From Pedobacter steynii (GTDB taxonomy: Bacteria > Bacteroidota > Bacteroidia > Sphingobacteriales > Sphingobacteriaceae): a stretch of 64,000 bases of DNA. The stretch spans positions 1,736,001 to 1,800,000 of the forward strand of contig NZ_CP017141.1 in NCBI RefSeq assembly GCF_001721645.1. The letters are read 5' to 3'. This document shows, one piece after another, positions 53,345 through 62,180 of the stretch. Every line of letters starts with the position of its first letter. The stretch's first letter is position 1. The notes below the pieces were generated by a model. The model was given only the letters and a program-made list of their open reading frames with translations, ran no database searches and was not told the origin of the DNA. Both the position numbers and the translations under genes were made by a program.

Positions 53345-55999
53345 ATGAAAAGATATCTATTATTTATTGTGGCCTGCTGTTTACTGAGCAGTGCAGAAAC
53401 GTCCTATAGTAAAGAGCGGATGAAAGTTCTTAAATCTATAGAAACCTTAACTGGGATCGTCGTTGACAAAAGTGATCAGCCTATAGTAGGAGCTACGGTG
53501 GTGATCAAAGGAACCAGGACCGGAACGTCTACAGACCGTGATGGTAAATTTGCTTTAAATCTGACCCCTGATGCAAAAGTGTTGATCATTAGTGCGATTG
53601 GCTATAAAAGTGTAGAACAGCCGGTCTCGGCTTCTGGTACATTAAAAATTACACTTTTAGAGGATTTGATGGAACTGAATGCAGTAGTGGTAACGGGTTC
53701 TGTGAATCCTTTAAAGAAGATAGAATCCAGTGTTGCCATTACCAGCTTTAACAGCAAAACCATTCAGCAACTGGCTCCATCGAGTGCAGCCGATTTATTG
53801 AAACATGTACCCGGTTTTGTGGTAGAAACTTCCGGTGGTGAGGTGGGGAATAACTTGTTTTCAAGAGGGATTCCATCCGCAGGAGCCTATGAGTATGTAC
53901 AGATTCAGGAAGATGGAATGCCTGTTTTTGAAGATGGGGCATTACAATTTGCAAATGCCGATAACTGGTTACGTGTAGATGAGACGATTTCACGTATGGA
54001 GGCACTTAGAGGGGGATCTGGTTCCATTTTTGCGACCAATGCTCCGGGAGGTATCATCAATTTTATTACCAAAACAGGAGGTAATGATTTTTCCGGAACA
54101 GCTAAAATGACAACAGGGACTTCTGGATTGTTCCGTACTGACCTGAATGTTGGAGGCGCTTTGATTCCCGACAGACTATTCTTTAACGTTGGCGGTTTCT
54201 ACAGGACTGAAAACGGAGTTCGTAATCCCGGATTTAAAGGGAATGATGGTGGACAAGTTAAAATGAACTTAAAATACAACCTGGATAAGGGTTTTATCAA
54301 ATTGTCTTACAAGAAGCTGAATGACAGGAACCTGTTTTTATTACCTATTCCATTGACCGATAAAAATAATCCTAAGGGAATAGATGGTTTCAATCCGAAT
54401 ACCGGTACCCTGACTTCAAGGAATTTCAGTCAGCTGGATGTTCCTCAATACGGCGGTGGCTATTTTAAAAGAAATCTGGAAGATGGGGTGCATCCGATTG
54501 TAGATGCTGTTGGTGCAGAATTTAAAACAGATTTAGGCGGCGGTTTTACGTTAAGCAACAATACCAGATATACTAAAATCAATTTGGAATATACAGCTAT
54601 ATTTCCTGGAGCTGAACCGCAAACTGCCGCTGACTTTGCCGCAGGATACAAAACAAGCAGTGGTGCCGATTTTCCGGTATTAAGTCCGGAATATACTAAT
54701 GCCGGCACAGGAGCAGTTATGAATCCCGGACTAGTGGCTAAAGTTGGCTACTGGGCAATTGATAAACAAATGAAAAACTTTGCCAATAACCTGAGGTTTG
54801 ATTATAAGAATGATAAAGTGGCTTTATCTTTAGGCTATTATTATTCCAATTGGACATCTAACCAGCAGTGGAACTGGAGCAACTTATTGGTGGAAGTTTC
54901 GGATAATCCTCAGTTGTTAAACCTTGTAGATAAATCCGTTCCTGAAGGTGGTAACAACCGTTCCAGAACCTATAATGGTGTAACTGACATTTCCTGGTTA
55001 ACCAGGCAGGCACAAACAAAAGGAAACCTGAATGCCGTTTTTGGGAATGCGGAAATTAAAGCAACTGATCAATTGACATTTGATATAGGATTACGTTATG
55101 ATATGGATCGTTATACGGGATATAAAGGTAATTCCAAATTTAACTCCCAGAATCTGGACAACAGTACTGCTTTCAATAATGATTTTGCAGGCACGACAGC
55201 CGATAATTCAATGACGACAACAGAGGGGCCGTATCAATACTGGGAATATGACGTAAACCGCCTGTCAGGAAGTGCGGCGGCTAGTTATAAATTCGCGGAG
55301 GATATGGCGGCTTATTTCCGGTACAGTAATGGATTCCGCTCCCCGATTGAGGAGGCTTATTTTGACAATGCAGATCGTCTTGATAAATTAAAGCCGACCA
55401 TCATCAATCAATTTGAATTGGGTTATAAGTATCAAGCCAGGCAGTTTGCCCTTTTTGCAAATGCATTCTATATGGATCTGGATAACCTGGCTTTTACAGA
55501 CATTCTGCTCAACGGAAAGTCGGAAAATAAGTTTGCGAAAGCCCGTAACTATGGAATAGAACTGGAAGGTCAGTTTACTGCGGGAGACTTTAGTTTAACT
55601 ATAAATGCAACATTACAGGATCCAAAATTCAATGATTTCTCTGGTGAAGGAGTGAACAATAATGGAAATAGGGTGCGCAGAATTCCAGCTTTTTACGGTA
55701 CCATCCGGCCAGCTTACAACCTGACAAAGAACCTGGCAATCTATGCAGAACTGAATCATTTTGGTAAGAAATATTCAGATAATGAAAATGTATTTGCCCT
55801 GCCGGCATTTGATGTACTAAATGCTGGGGTATCCCTAAAAGTTAAACGAATGCGCTTTGCTTTGGATGCTTCGAATTTAACCAATACAATCGGACTGACA
55901 GAAGGTAATCCAAGAGTAACGACTGCCCCTGGGTCTATTTATTATGCCAGGCCAATCCTGGGCAGATTTGCCAAGCTTTCTGCAGCATTCGATTTCTAA
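53345..55999 (+). CDS. TonB-dependent outer-membrane receptor (no SusD partner)
   Basis: 884 residues. After the signal peptide, a carboxypeptidase-regulatory-like domain (about 36-115; LTGIVVDKSDQPIVGATVVI) is followed by the TonB plug (about 118-235; NAVVVTGS, VPGFVVETSGGEVG, LRGGSGSIFATNAPGGIIN) and a 22-strand barrel ending in Phe (KLSAAFDF). No SusD gene follows, unlike polysaccharide loci, which fits a small substrate. It is 54 bp after the trehalase stop, so trehalose or a related disaccharide is the inferred ligand; an iron-chelate receptor is an alternative because DUF4374 proteins are often found near those. Confidence 0.88.
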   Translation: MKRYLLFIVACCLLSSAETSYSKERMKVLKSIETLTGIVVDKSDQPIVGATVVIKGTRTGTSTDRDGKFALNLTPDAKVLIISAIGYKSVEQPVSASGTLKITLLEDLMELNAVVVTGSVNPLKKIESSVAITSFNSKTIQQLAPSSAADLLKHVPGFVVETSGGEVGNNLFSRGIPSAGAYEYVQIQEDGMPVFEDGALQFANADNWLRVDETISRMEALRGGSGSIFATNAPGGIINFITKTGGNDFSGTAKMTTGTSGLFRTDLNVGGALIPDRLFFNVGGFYRTENGVRNPGFKGNDGGQVKMNLKYNLDKGFIKLSYKKLNDRNLFLLPIPLTDKNNPKGIDGFNPNTGTLTSRNFSQLDVPQYGGGYFKRNLEDGVHPIVDAVGAEFKTDLGGGFTLSNNTRYTKINLEYTAIFPGAEPQTAADFAAGYKTSSGADFPVLSPEYTNAGTGAVMNPGLVAKVGYWAIDKQMKNFANNLRFDYKNDKVALSLGYYYSNWTSNQQWNWSNLLVEVSDNPQLLNLVDKSVPEGGNNRSRTYNGVTDISWLTRQAQTKGNLNAVFGNAEIKATDQLTFDIGLRYDMDRYTGYKGNSKFNSQNLDNSTAFNNDFAGTTADNSMTTTEGPYQYWEYDVNRLSGSAAASYKFAEDMAAYFRYSNGFRSPIEEAYFDNADRLDKLKPTIINQFELGYKYQARQFALFANAFYMDLDNLAFTDILLNGKSENKFAKARNYGIELEGQFTAGDFSLTINATLQDPKFNDFSGEGVNNNGNRVRRIPAFYGTIRPAYNLTKNLAIYAELNHFGKKYSDNENVFALPAFDVLNAGVSLKVKRMRFALDASNLTNTIGLTEGNPRVTTAPGSIYYARPILGRFAKLSAAFDF

Positions 56000-56016
56000 G
56001 ATAAAATACCTGATTT

Positions 56017-56057
56017 GAAAAGGCTTAGCCTGGATTTTTTCCGGGCGGCCTTTTTTT
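56017..56057 (+). terminator. Terminator after the TonB-dependent receptor
   Basis: AAAGGC (56019-56024) pairs with GCCTTT, and CCTGG with CCGGG inside, around a TTTTTT loop; a run of seven T follows. It closes the trehalose locus. Confidence 0.8.
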
Positions 56058-56082
56058 ATGTCCTATGCCTGTTCTGTTTGTT

Positions 56083-57315
56083 TTACTTCTTAAGCTGATC
56101 GATTCTCATGATAAAATCAGTATTACCTGATAATTGCAGCCCCTTTCTTAAGCTGTCTGTTTTTATATCGTAAAGCCAGATATAGTTGCCTTCTTTCGTA
56201 GAGTTGATGGAAATGTAGGCGATACCTCCGGAGACAATTATGGATGCCCTTCTGGTTCCTTTATCTAAAGGCAGTGCTAGTTTTTTTAATACTTTACCGG
56301 CGTAAAGATCCAGGAGATAAAATTCAAAATGAGCCGCGCTGTAATGATCGTTTAGCCCTTTGAACAAATCCTTTCTTTCAGTCCGGATAATAGCCTGGCC
56401 TCCTCCAAGGTACCATATTCCGTAAGCATGGTTGTTAATGACAGAGCCTGAAATGTTAAAGAAATATTTTTTGTCCAGCACATCTTCTCCGGTATTAATG
56501 CGAAATATTCCCGTCGGACGATCCGCCCGGTTTCCAAGTGCTATCCCGGGACAGGTCATAAAATAATAATTTCCCTTTTCATCATTGAAAGAATAGGGTT
56601 GTACCATATTCGTCCCTCCCGGATAGGTGGAACGTATATCTTTGTCAATCCTCCTGATCGTCATCTGTGGATAATTGAAGAGGGCAAGATAGGTGGTATC
56701 GCTGGTCGTGTAATCATAAGAACCTAGTTGTTGGTGATAAGTGTAACCCACAAAAAGTTGTTTTTTTCTCCGTTCAACAAATCCAGTTGATACAGAGGTG
56801 TACTTGCCTGAAGGACGAGGGATGGCAAGATCACCTATAGTAAGGACTTTCATGTCATCTGTCTTTATCAAAGCATACTTCACCTGAGTAAAGTCAGTGA
56901 GGTTAAGGCCGGTTAACAAAAGAGTGTCTTTGCTTATCCAATAATAATTGTCGACAGAGAAATTTTCTAATGGAGCAGAGGCAAGCTTTTTTAACTCAGT
57001 AGCTGCTACTTTATATTTTCTGAAAACAGCTTTTTTTCTGTTTAGAAGGTAGTAATAACCATCTCGTACAATGAGTTCACGATCGATCTCTTTTTCATTG
57101 ATCTCATGGCCAGTTTTTTCAGGATATAATATTCCGCTATCTAGTGTGTTGGTCTCTAAAATATACTCTTTTGCATCTTTACCTAAGATATAGATACTAT
57201 ACTTTTTTTGTATTCCGGAGCCGGTGCCGGTCTGCTCTTCCTGACAGGCAATCAGGCAAGCCAGTAGTATAACTGAGGCGAATTGAAAAGCAATTTTTTT
57301 TGTTGATAAGTTCAT
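56083..57315 (-). CDS. DUF4374-like lipoprotein
   Basis: About 410 residues. From the Met at 57315 it has a lipoprotein signal (hydrophobic core and LIAC lipobox), followed by a beta-propeller-like domain with repeated strands and Trp/Tyr motifs (YYWISKDTLLLTGLN, VGYTYHQQL, YAIWYLGGG-type). The pattern matches DUF4374 lipoproteins, which sit beside TonB-dependent receptors and PepSY proteins in Bacteroidota, but the role is unknown. A longer frame begins at 57357, 14 codons earlier, and its ATG overlaps the stop of a short upstream ORF. It is convergent with the receptor gene. Confidence 0.7.
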   Translation of the reverse strand: MNLSTKKIAFQFASVILLACLIACQEEQTGTGSGIQKKYSIYILGKDAKEYILETNTLDSGILYPEKTGHEINEKEIDRELIVRDGYYYLLNRKKAVFRKYKVAATELKKLASAPLENFSVDNYYWISKDTLLLTGLNLTDFTQVKYALIKTDDMKVLTIGDLAIPRPSGKYTSVSTGFVERRKKQLFVGYTYHQQLGSYDYTTSDTTYLALFNYPQMTIRRIDKDIRSTYPGGTNMVQPYSFNDEKGNYYFMTCPGIALGNRADRPTGIFRINTGEDVLDKKYFFNISGSVINNHAYGIWYLGGGQAIIRTERKDLFKGLNDHYSAAHFEFYLLDLYAGKVLKKLALPLDKGTRRASIIVSGGIAYISINSTKEGNYIWLYDIKTDSLRKGLQLSGNTDFIMRIDQLKK

Positions 57316-57353
57316 CACTGCTGTAATAATAAGATCCGCGCGATGTGCTAAAC

Positions 57354-57428
57354 TCATTGATCAATCGACTTTTCTGTATTGGTAGAAGATTCAGGAGCTT
57401 TATTTAAGCTTTCTTTACTGATTTTCAT
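57354..57428 (-). CDS. Short ORF upstream of the DUF4374 gene
   Basis: A 24-codon ORF (starts MKISKESLNKAPE, charged and Ser-rich) whose TGA overlaps an in-frame upstream ATG of the DUF4374 gene as ATGA. This could couple translation of the two. It has no recognised family and the overlap may be chance. Confidence 0.25.
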   Translation of the reverse strand: MKISKESLNKAPESSTNTEKSIDQ

Positions 57429-57526
57429 CTTTCGTTTTTGTTATGCAAACTTAGATAAAAAAAAATAACGTTTTCAATCCTGATGCATTCAAGGTATTGA
57501 ATTTCCCTAAACGGATTAGATGAATG

Positions 57527-60490
57527 CTATTTTTGCTCCTTTTCCTGAATTACCAATGGTAGAGCAGGGCTATTCTCCCATTGGTCCAGATAATAAACTA
57601 CCTTATCCAGATAAATGTTTTTGGACTCCTTTAGCATTATGGCCTGACTCTGGTCTTTTGATGTTACCATTTTTATATCCCTTAAGCTGGCATCTTGTAC
57701 ATGCTCCAGAAATATTGCATGTCTGCCATCTGGCTTCTCAAAATTAAAGCTGCTTTTTTCCAGTCTGAGCCTCTTCACATGACGTGCCCAAAGACCGTAG
57801 GAAGGAAGTGTTTTGAGGTTGGTCACATTATACTGTCCCAAGCCCAGTTCGGGGGGAGTGTTCCCGGAATCTGCGATTGGATTTCCTCCTTTATCAAGCA
57901 CATGAATATCCTTAAATGAGATATTCTGGACGTATCCAGTGTGCAGGCCATTGGGTAAACGGAAGTTTAATCCCCCTTCAACAGCGGCGGAGTCCGGAAG
58001 TTGGTACCCTGCGATAATAGACGTTGATCTTTTTTGTGTGCCATCATAATTTTTCCAACGGCTCCCACCATAGGAACTGCCACTATATACCTCGCAAATG
58101 TCAACTCCCTGAATCAGGATGTTCTCTACCCGACCGATATTTACATTTTTTACCAGGAGTTCCTCTCTTTTTTTTCCGTTTTCCAGAAAAGTATATTTTC
58201 CTACATCTGCGCCAATAATTCTCCCTCGGTTGGATATAGAAATAAAGAATGGAGCAGTGGTCCGGAACATTTTAGACCTGGAATGGATCCTTCCGGTATG
58301 TCCACAGTTGAGGTGTATATCCCGTATAAGTGCCCCATCATTGGTAGATATAGAGAAACCTGCTTTGTTTGCCCCAAGAATATAGATATTATCTATACAT
58401 ATGTTAGTGATGTCATCGGCCGTTTCCGATCCGATCTGGAAGAGGTTGCAATTGGTGTCGCCAATAATGTTTCGTATTCTGTAATTCTTTGCTGGTCTGG
58501 TAAAACCCAGCGAGCAATCAGAGCCTGGCTTTACGATGTCATCAGAGCTTACTTTTGAATAAATATTGGTGACTTCCACTTCATTACAACCCATAAAATC
58601 GTAGATGTCTCTGGCATTGGATACCTCTTTTTTTGCAAAATAGGTGTCATGGACATTAATAGAGTCTGTTCCTGTGGCCAGTAATACAAAATGTCCTGCG
58701 CGCTCGATTTTCAACATAGAACTGCTATCAAAATCTTTGCCTCCATCTTTATCAATATAATAAGGTTCATCTTTTTCAGGATCGTACCATAAGTCGCGGT
58801 CGGTATAAATGCCGCCAATTTCCAGATTGCTGCAGCGTTTAAACGTAAACATTTTATCGCCCCTATAGTCGGGAGGATTGTTCATCACCTTGTCTCCTGT
58901 TACCAGGTTTCCATCTCCTGTAATGAGTCCTCTCCCTATAATTTTTACATTATCCAGCCGTTCTCCGAAAAACATGGAGTTCCTAAAATAATGATGACCA
59001 ACATCCTGTTTGACAAGATAATTTTCGGGATCATGATAGGGCCCTTCATCTGTAGGAGAAAGTCCGGAACGGTATTTTTTATCACTGAACCAGGTTGCTT
59101 CCGGGGCGTCGGTACCTCTGATCGCCTTGATAACCGCGTCTTTATCCAGATATAAATAGACATTGCTTTTTAAGTGAACAGTTCTGACAGCGTAAGTTCC
59201 TTTGCTGAAAAGCAATGTTCCTCCTCCTTGCCCGGCAATGGAGTCGATAGCCTGGTTAATTAAGTCGGTATGGTCTTTTTGTTCATTGGCGATAATGCCG
59301 AATGCTTTAGCATCGATTTTACCGCTGTAAAATTTAACTTCATTTGAAAAAACAGGCACCTTCCCGCTACTGAATTGAAGTTTAAAATAATATTGGCGAC
59401 CTGGTATTAATCCGGAAATGAAAGCAGTGTGATTTGGTTTGACGCGGGCTAAGCTACTCAACCATGTTTTGCCCTCGTCCAGCGATTGTAAAACCTGTAT
59501 GTTGCCAGTTTTATTGTAGCTACTCCATCTGAAGCTGAGTTGAGTATAGGTTTCGGGCTGCTCTTTGTAATGTAAATCTTTAAGAGGAATTCTTTGAAAA
59601 TCAGTAATATCGTTCCCTACCTGAAGTGCTGCGATTTCAGTTCCGGTTCCTGCGCTTTGGTATACTTTTGGTTTTGAAGTGCTATATCTGGCTTTGAATA
59701 AATAAGTGCCTGTTTTGTTCAGACTGACATTGTTAATGGTGACTTTCAGATCCGCTCCATTTGCCGGGCGAAGGTCAAGATGATCGAATATTAAGGTTTG
59801 CCCGGTAGACGGGTTGCCTTTAATGGAGACATTTCCTACGCTTGAATAGGAGTAATTTCTGCCAGTTTTGCCGATGGACTGACGATCTAGATCTTTTAAT
59901 TTCACTTCCCCGCGGCCAATGACATTGACCGTTGTGTTTTCCATATTCACCTCAATTCCCGGAGCCAGATCAATGCTTATCCTTGCATTTGGACTTCTCT
60001 GGCCTGCTGTAAAATAAAGTATCAGTGACTGAGGAGCATTTATCGTCATCTTTTTCTTTTCCAGCCATAATTTACCGCTGATAGCCTGCTCTTTTAACGA
60101 AATGTAGTAAACTTTCCGGGATTCTCCATCAGCTGAGGTTACTGTAAGCCGGTCTCCTTCGAGTAACGCTCCTTCCTGTTTGTTAGTCCCTGAAGCGTCG
60201 CTGAACTGATATTTTTGGACGGAACCGTCTGTGGACCTGATCTGTATTAACAGTCCTTTTCTTCCGATATTTGTAGAAATCAATCCCAGGTCCTCAGGAG
60301 TATCGACCGTATAGGAGTAAGTACTGCCATTTATAACAGTGAGGGTATCTTTATGGATTCCCACAATATGACTTGCATTTTCAGTAGCAAGTATTTCGGT
60401 TCTGCCAGTGATTGAGGGATTAATCTGGGCATTTGCAACCTGTAAAAACCATAGGAAAATGCAGATTAACAGAAAGGAGAACTTCTTCAT
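57527..60490 (-). CDS. Secreted GH28-like beta-helix protein
   Basis: 987 residues. The Met at 60490 begins a signal peptide (MKKFSFLLICIFLWFLQVAN); an upstream frame of 33 codons lacks support. Residues about 25-300 are beta-rich, about 310-395 resemble a fibronectin type III module, and from about 396 a pectin-lyase-like right-handed helix begins (KIDAKAFGIIANEQKDHTDL) as in GH28 polygalacturonases. Putative catalytic Asp occur at about 631 (YDFMGC) and 649-650 (SSDDIVK), but the usual GHG histidine motif is replaced by NCNLFQIG. It may be a divergent glycosidase or lyase on a charged polysaccharide. Confidence 0.72.
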   Translation of the reverse strand: MKKFSFLLICIFLWFLQVANAQINPSITGRTEILATENASHIVGIHKDTLTVINGSTYSYTVDTPEDLGLISTNIGRKGLLIQIRSTDGSVQKYQFSDASGTNKQEGALLEGDRLTVTSADGESRKVYYISLKEQAISGKLWLEKKKMTINAPQSLILYFTAGQRSPNARISIDLAPGIEVNMENTTVNVIGRGEVKLKDLDRQSIGKTGRNYSYSSVGNVSIKGNPSTGQTLIFDHLDLRPANGADLKVTINNVSLNKTGTYLFKARYSTSKPKVYQSAGTGTEIAALQVGNDITDFQRIPLKDLHYKEQPETYTQLSFRWSSYNKTGNIQVLQSLDEGKTWLSSLARVKPNHTAFISGLIPGRQYYFKLQFSSGKVPVFSNEVKFYSGKIDAKAFGIIANEQKDHTDLINQAIDSIAGQGGGTLLFSKGTYAVRTVHLKSNVYLYLDKDAVIKAIRGTDAPEATWFSDKKYRSGLSPTDEGPYHDPENYLVKQDVGHHYFRNSMFFGERLDNVKIIGRGLITGDGNLVTGDKVMNNPPDYRGDKMFTFKRCSNLEIGGIYTDRDLWYDPEKDEPYYIDKDGGKDFDSSSMLKIERAGHFVLLATGTDSINVHDTYFAKKEVSNARDIYDFMGCNEVEVTNIYSKVSSDDIVKPGSDCSLGFTRPAKNYRIRNIIGDTNCNLFQIGSETADDITNICIDNIYILGANKAGFSISTNDGALIRDIHLNCGHTGRIHSRSKMFRTTAPFFISISNRGRIIGADVGKYTFLENGKKREELLVKNVNIGRVENILIQGVDICEVYSGSSYGGSRWKNYDGTQKRSTSIIAGYQLPDSAAVEGGLNFRLPNGLHTGYVQNISFKDIHVLDKGGNPIADSGNTPPELGLGQYNVTNLKTLPSYGLWARHVKRLRLEKSSFNFEKPDGRHAIFLEHVQDASLRDIKMVTSKDQSQAIMLKESKNIYLDKVVYYLDQWENSPALPLVIQEKEQK

Positions 60491-60590
60491 TTTTTTGTCG
60501 AGTAAGATTAAGTTAAAAATCGGGAATAAGTACTCAACTTTCTTAACTAAATAGTCAGCTATTCTGGCAATTAAAGGCATTATTATCACC

Positions 60591-60739
60591 TTGAAAAAAT
60601 AAATGAAAATAAATTCTATTAAATTAGTAGACTTTATTATATTTGCTCTCAGTAAGCTTAAAGAATATAATTCTCAGCCCGCCCGGGCTGATGCTTAGAA
60701 AATATTAGATGTTTGGTTAGATCTAAGTTTTGTTTGGTT
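60591..60739. other. Unexplained leader region upstream of the YeiH-family gene
   Basis: Non-coding. It holds a GC-rich perfect hairpin CAGCCCG-CC-CGGGCTG (60675-60690) in otherwise AT-rich DNA, and two near-copies of TGTTTGGTTAGA-like words at about 60709 and 60731. A terminator-like hairpin follows. No known riboswitch class was matched by eye. Confidence 0.4.
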
Positions 60740-60768
60740 AAAAGCCAGGTTGGATGACCTGGCTTTTT
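60740..60768 (+). terminator. Terminator-like hairpin 78 bp before the YeiH-family start
   Basis: AAAAGCCAGGT (60740-60750) pairs perfectly with ACCTGGCTTTT (60757-60767) around TGGATG and ends in T. As it precedes the gene and no ORF ends before it, it may be an attenuator. Confidence 0.7.
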
Positions 60769-60846
60769 CATGTTTTATAAGGATGAAGGAATTAGGTGTT
60801 GAAGAATAAAATCTTAAATTACACCACACAAATAAATAAACCTGTA

Positions 60847-62115
60847 ATGACTAAAAAATTCTTAAAAACCACAAATTTTTCCATCCACGAAGATTGGACT
60901 GTAGTTATTCTTGGATCACTCGTCATCCTTATTTCAATTTTCTTTTTTCAGGTGCCTGTTCCTGCTTTTAAATGGGACAATTCTACCATATTGTTTGATA
61001 AAGTCCTCAGTTTTGATAACCTCAGGGCTATGCTCATCCAGTTCTTTTTTATAGTGTGTATTGGGGGGCTGGGAACATGGATAATGGGTAAATCAGTAAA
61101 AAATTTTTTCATAGGCTTTCCGGTAGTTTATTTCCTGACAATGATCGCACTGGTGATTGCCGGCAATGCAACGATGAGGTCTTTCAATCTGGAAGCAGTA
61201 ATTTTCAGTCTGATGATTGGTCTTGCCATCAGTAATTTTTTCAAATTGCCAGACTGGTTCCGTGCTACACTTTCTACGGAGCTTTTTGTAAAGATTGGAT
61301 TAGTTTTACTGGGCACAACGGTAATTTTTGCAGATATTCTTAAGGCTGGCTCTCTTGGCCTGATCCAGGCACTAGTGGTCGTGATTTCTGTCTGGTACTT
61401 TGCATTCTGGCTATGTAAAAAGCTTAAGATAGACAATGAACTTACGATGATGATCTCCAGTGCGGTGTCAATTTGTGGCGTTTCAGCAGCGATTGCTACT
61501 TCAGGTGCAATTAAGGGTGATTCAAAAAAGCTCTCTTATGTGATCTCTATGGTATTAATTACAGCGATTCCTATGATGATTTTTATGCCATACATTGCCA
61601 ATTACTTTTCCTTTTCACAATCAGTTACAGGAGCATGGATTGGTGGAAGTATCGACACGAGCGGAGCGGTAGTGGCATCGGGGACTTTAGTAGGAGAGGA
61701 AGCTTTAAAAATCAGTACGATAGTCAAGTTTTCTCAGAATGTTTTATTGGGAATTGCAGCTTTTGTGATTAGCATATACTGGTCATATACGAATCATACT
61801 GATGAAAGTGGTGCCAGAGTTAAGCCTACACTAGGTGTGATCTGGGAGCGCTTTCCTAAATTTGTTTTAGGCTTCATAGGCGCTTCACTGTTGTTTTCCT
61901 TCCTATTGTCACAGGAAACAGTAACTGTTGTAAAAGACGGTCTTAAAAATTTGCAGGGTGCCTGGTTTGCACTGGCATTCACGAGTATAGGTTTGGAAAC
62001 TAATTTTAAGGACCTTTTTAAGCATAACAGTAAAAGCCCATTTTATGCTTTTCTGATTGCGCAACTGTTCAATGTGATCATTACTTTAATTGTAGCCTTC
62101 TTTTTGTTTGGTTAA
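60847..62115 (+). CDS. YeiH/UPF0324 family putative sulfate exporter
   Basis: About 422 residues from the ATG at 60847, with about 10 transmembrane helices. A longer frame starts at a GTG at 60796, but its first 17 residues are polar and not family-like. Family landmarks are KIGLVLLGTTVIFADI, SAVSICGVSAAIATSGAIKGDSKKL, and GAWIGGSIDTSGAVVASGTLVG, the glycine/serine-rich loops of the presumed transport path. Members are annotated as sulfate exporters with limited experimental support. It may be controlled by the leader hairpin upstream. Confidence 0.85.
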   Translation: MTKKFLKTTNFSIHEDWTVVILGSLVILISIFFFQVPVPAFKWDNSTILFDKVLSFDNLRAMLIQFFFIVCIGGLGTWIMGKSVKNFFIGFPVVYFLTMIALVIAGNATMRSFNLEAVIFSLMIGLAISNFFKLPDWFRATLSTELFVKIGLVLLGTTVIFADILKAGSLGLIQALVVVISVWYFAFWLCKKLKIDNELTMMISSAVSICGVSAAIATSGAIKGDSKKLSYVISMVLITAIPMMIFMPYIANYFSFSQSVTGAWIGGSIDTSGAVVASGTLVGEEALKISTIVKFSQNVLLGIAAFVISIYWSYTNHTDESGARVKPTLGVIWERFPKFVLGFIGASLLFSFLLSQETVTVVKDGLKNLQGAWFALAFTSIGLETNFKDLFKHNSKSPFYAFLIAQLFNVIITLIVAFFLFG

Positions 62116-62180
62116 TCTATTCTTTTCCTGAAAATCAGATAATGGCAGGTTACTTGCTGTTCTAATTACATTATCAATTG

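Noticed and set aside
58034..58558. 174-codon plus-strand ORF inside the GH28-like gene
   Set aside because: Antisense shadow with no recognisable protein features.
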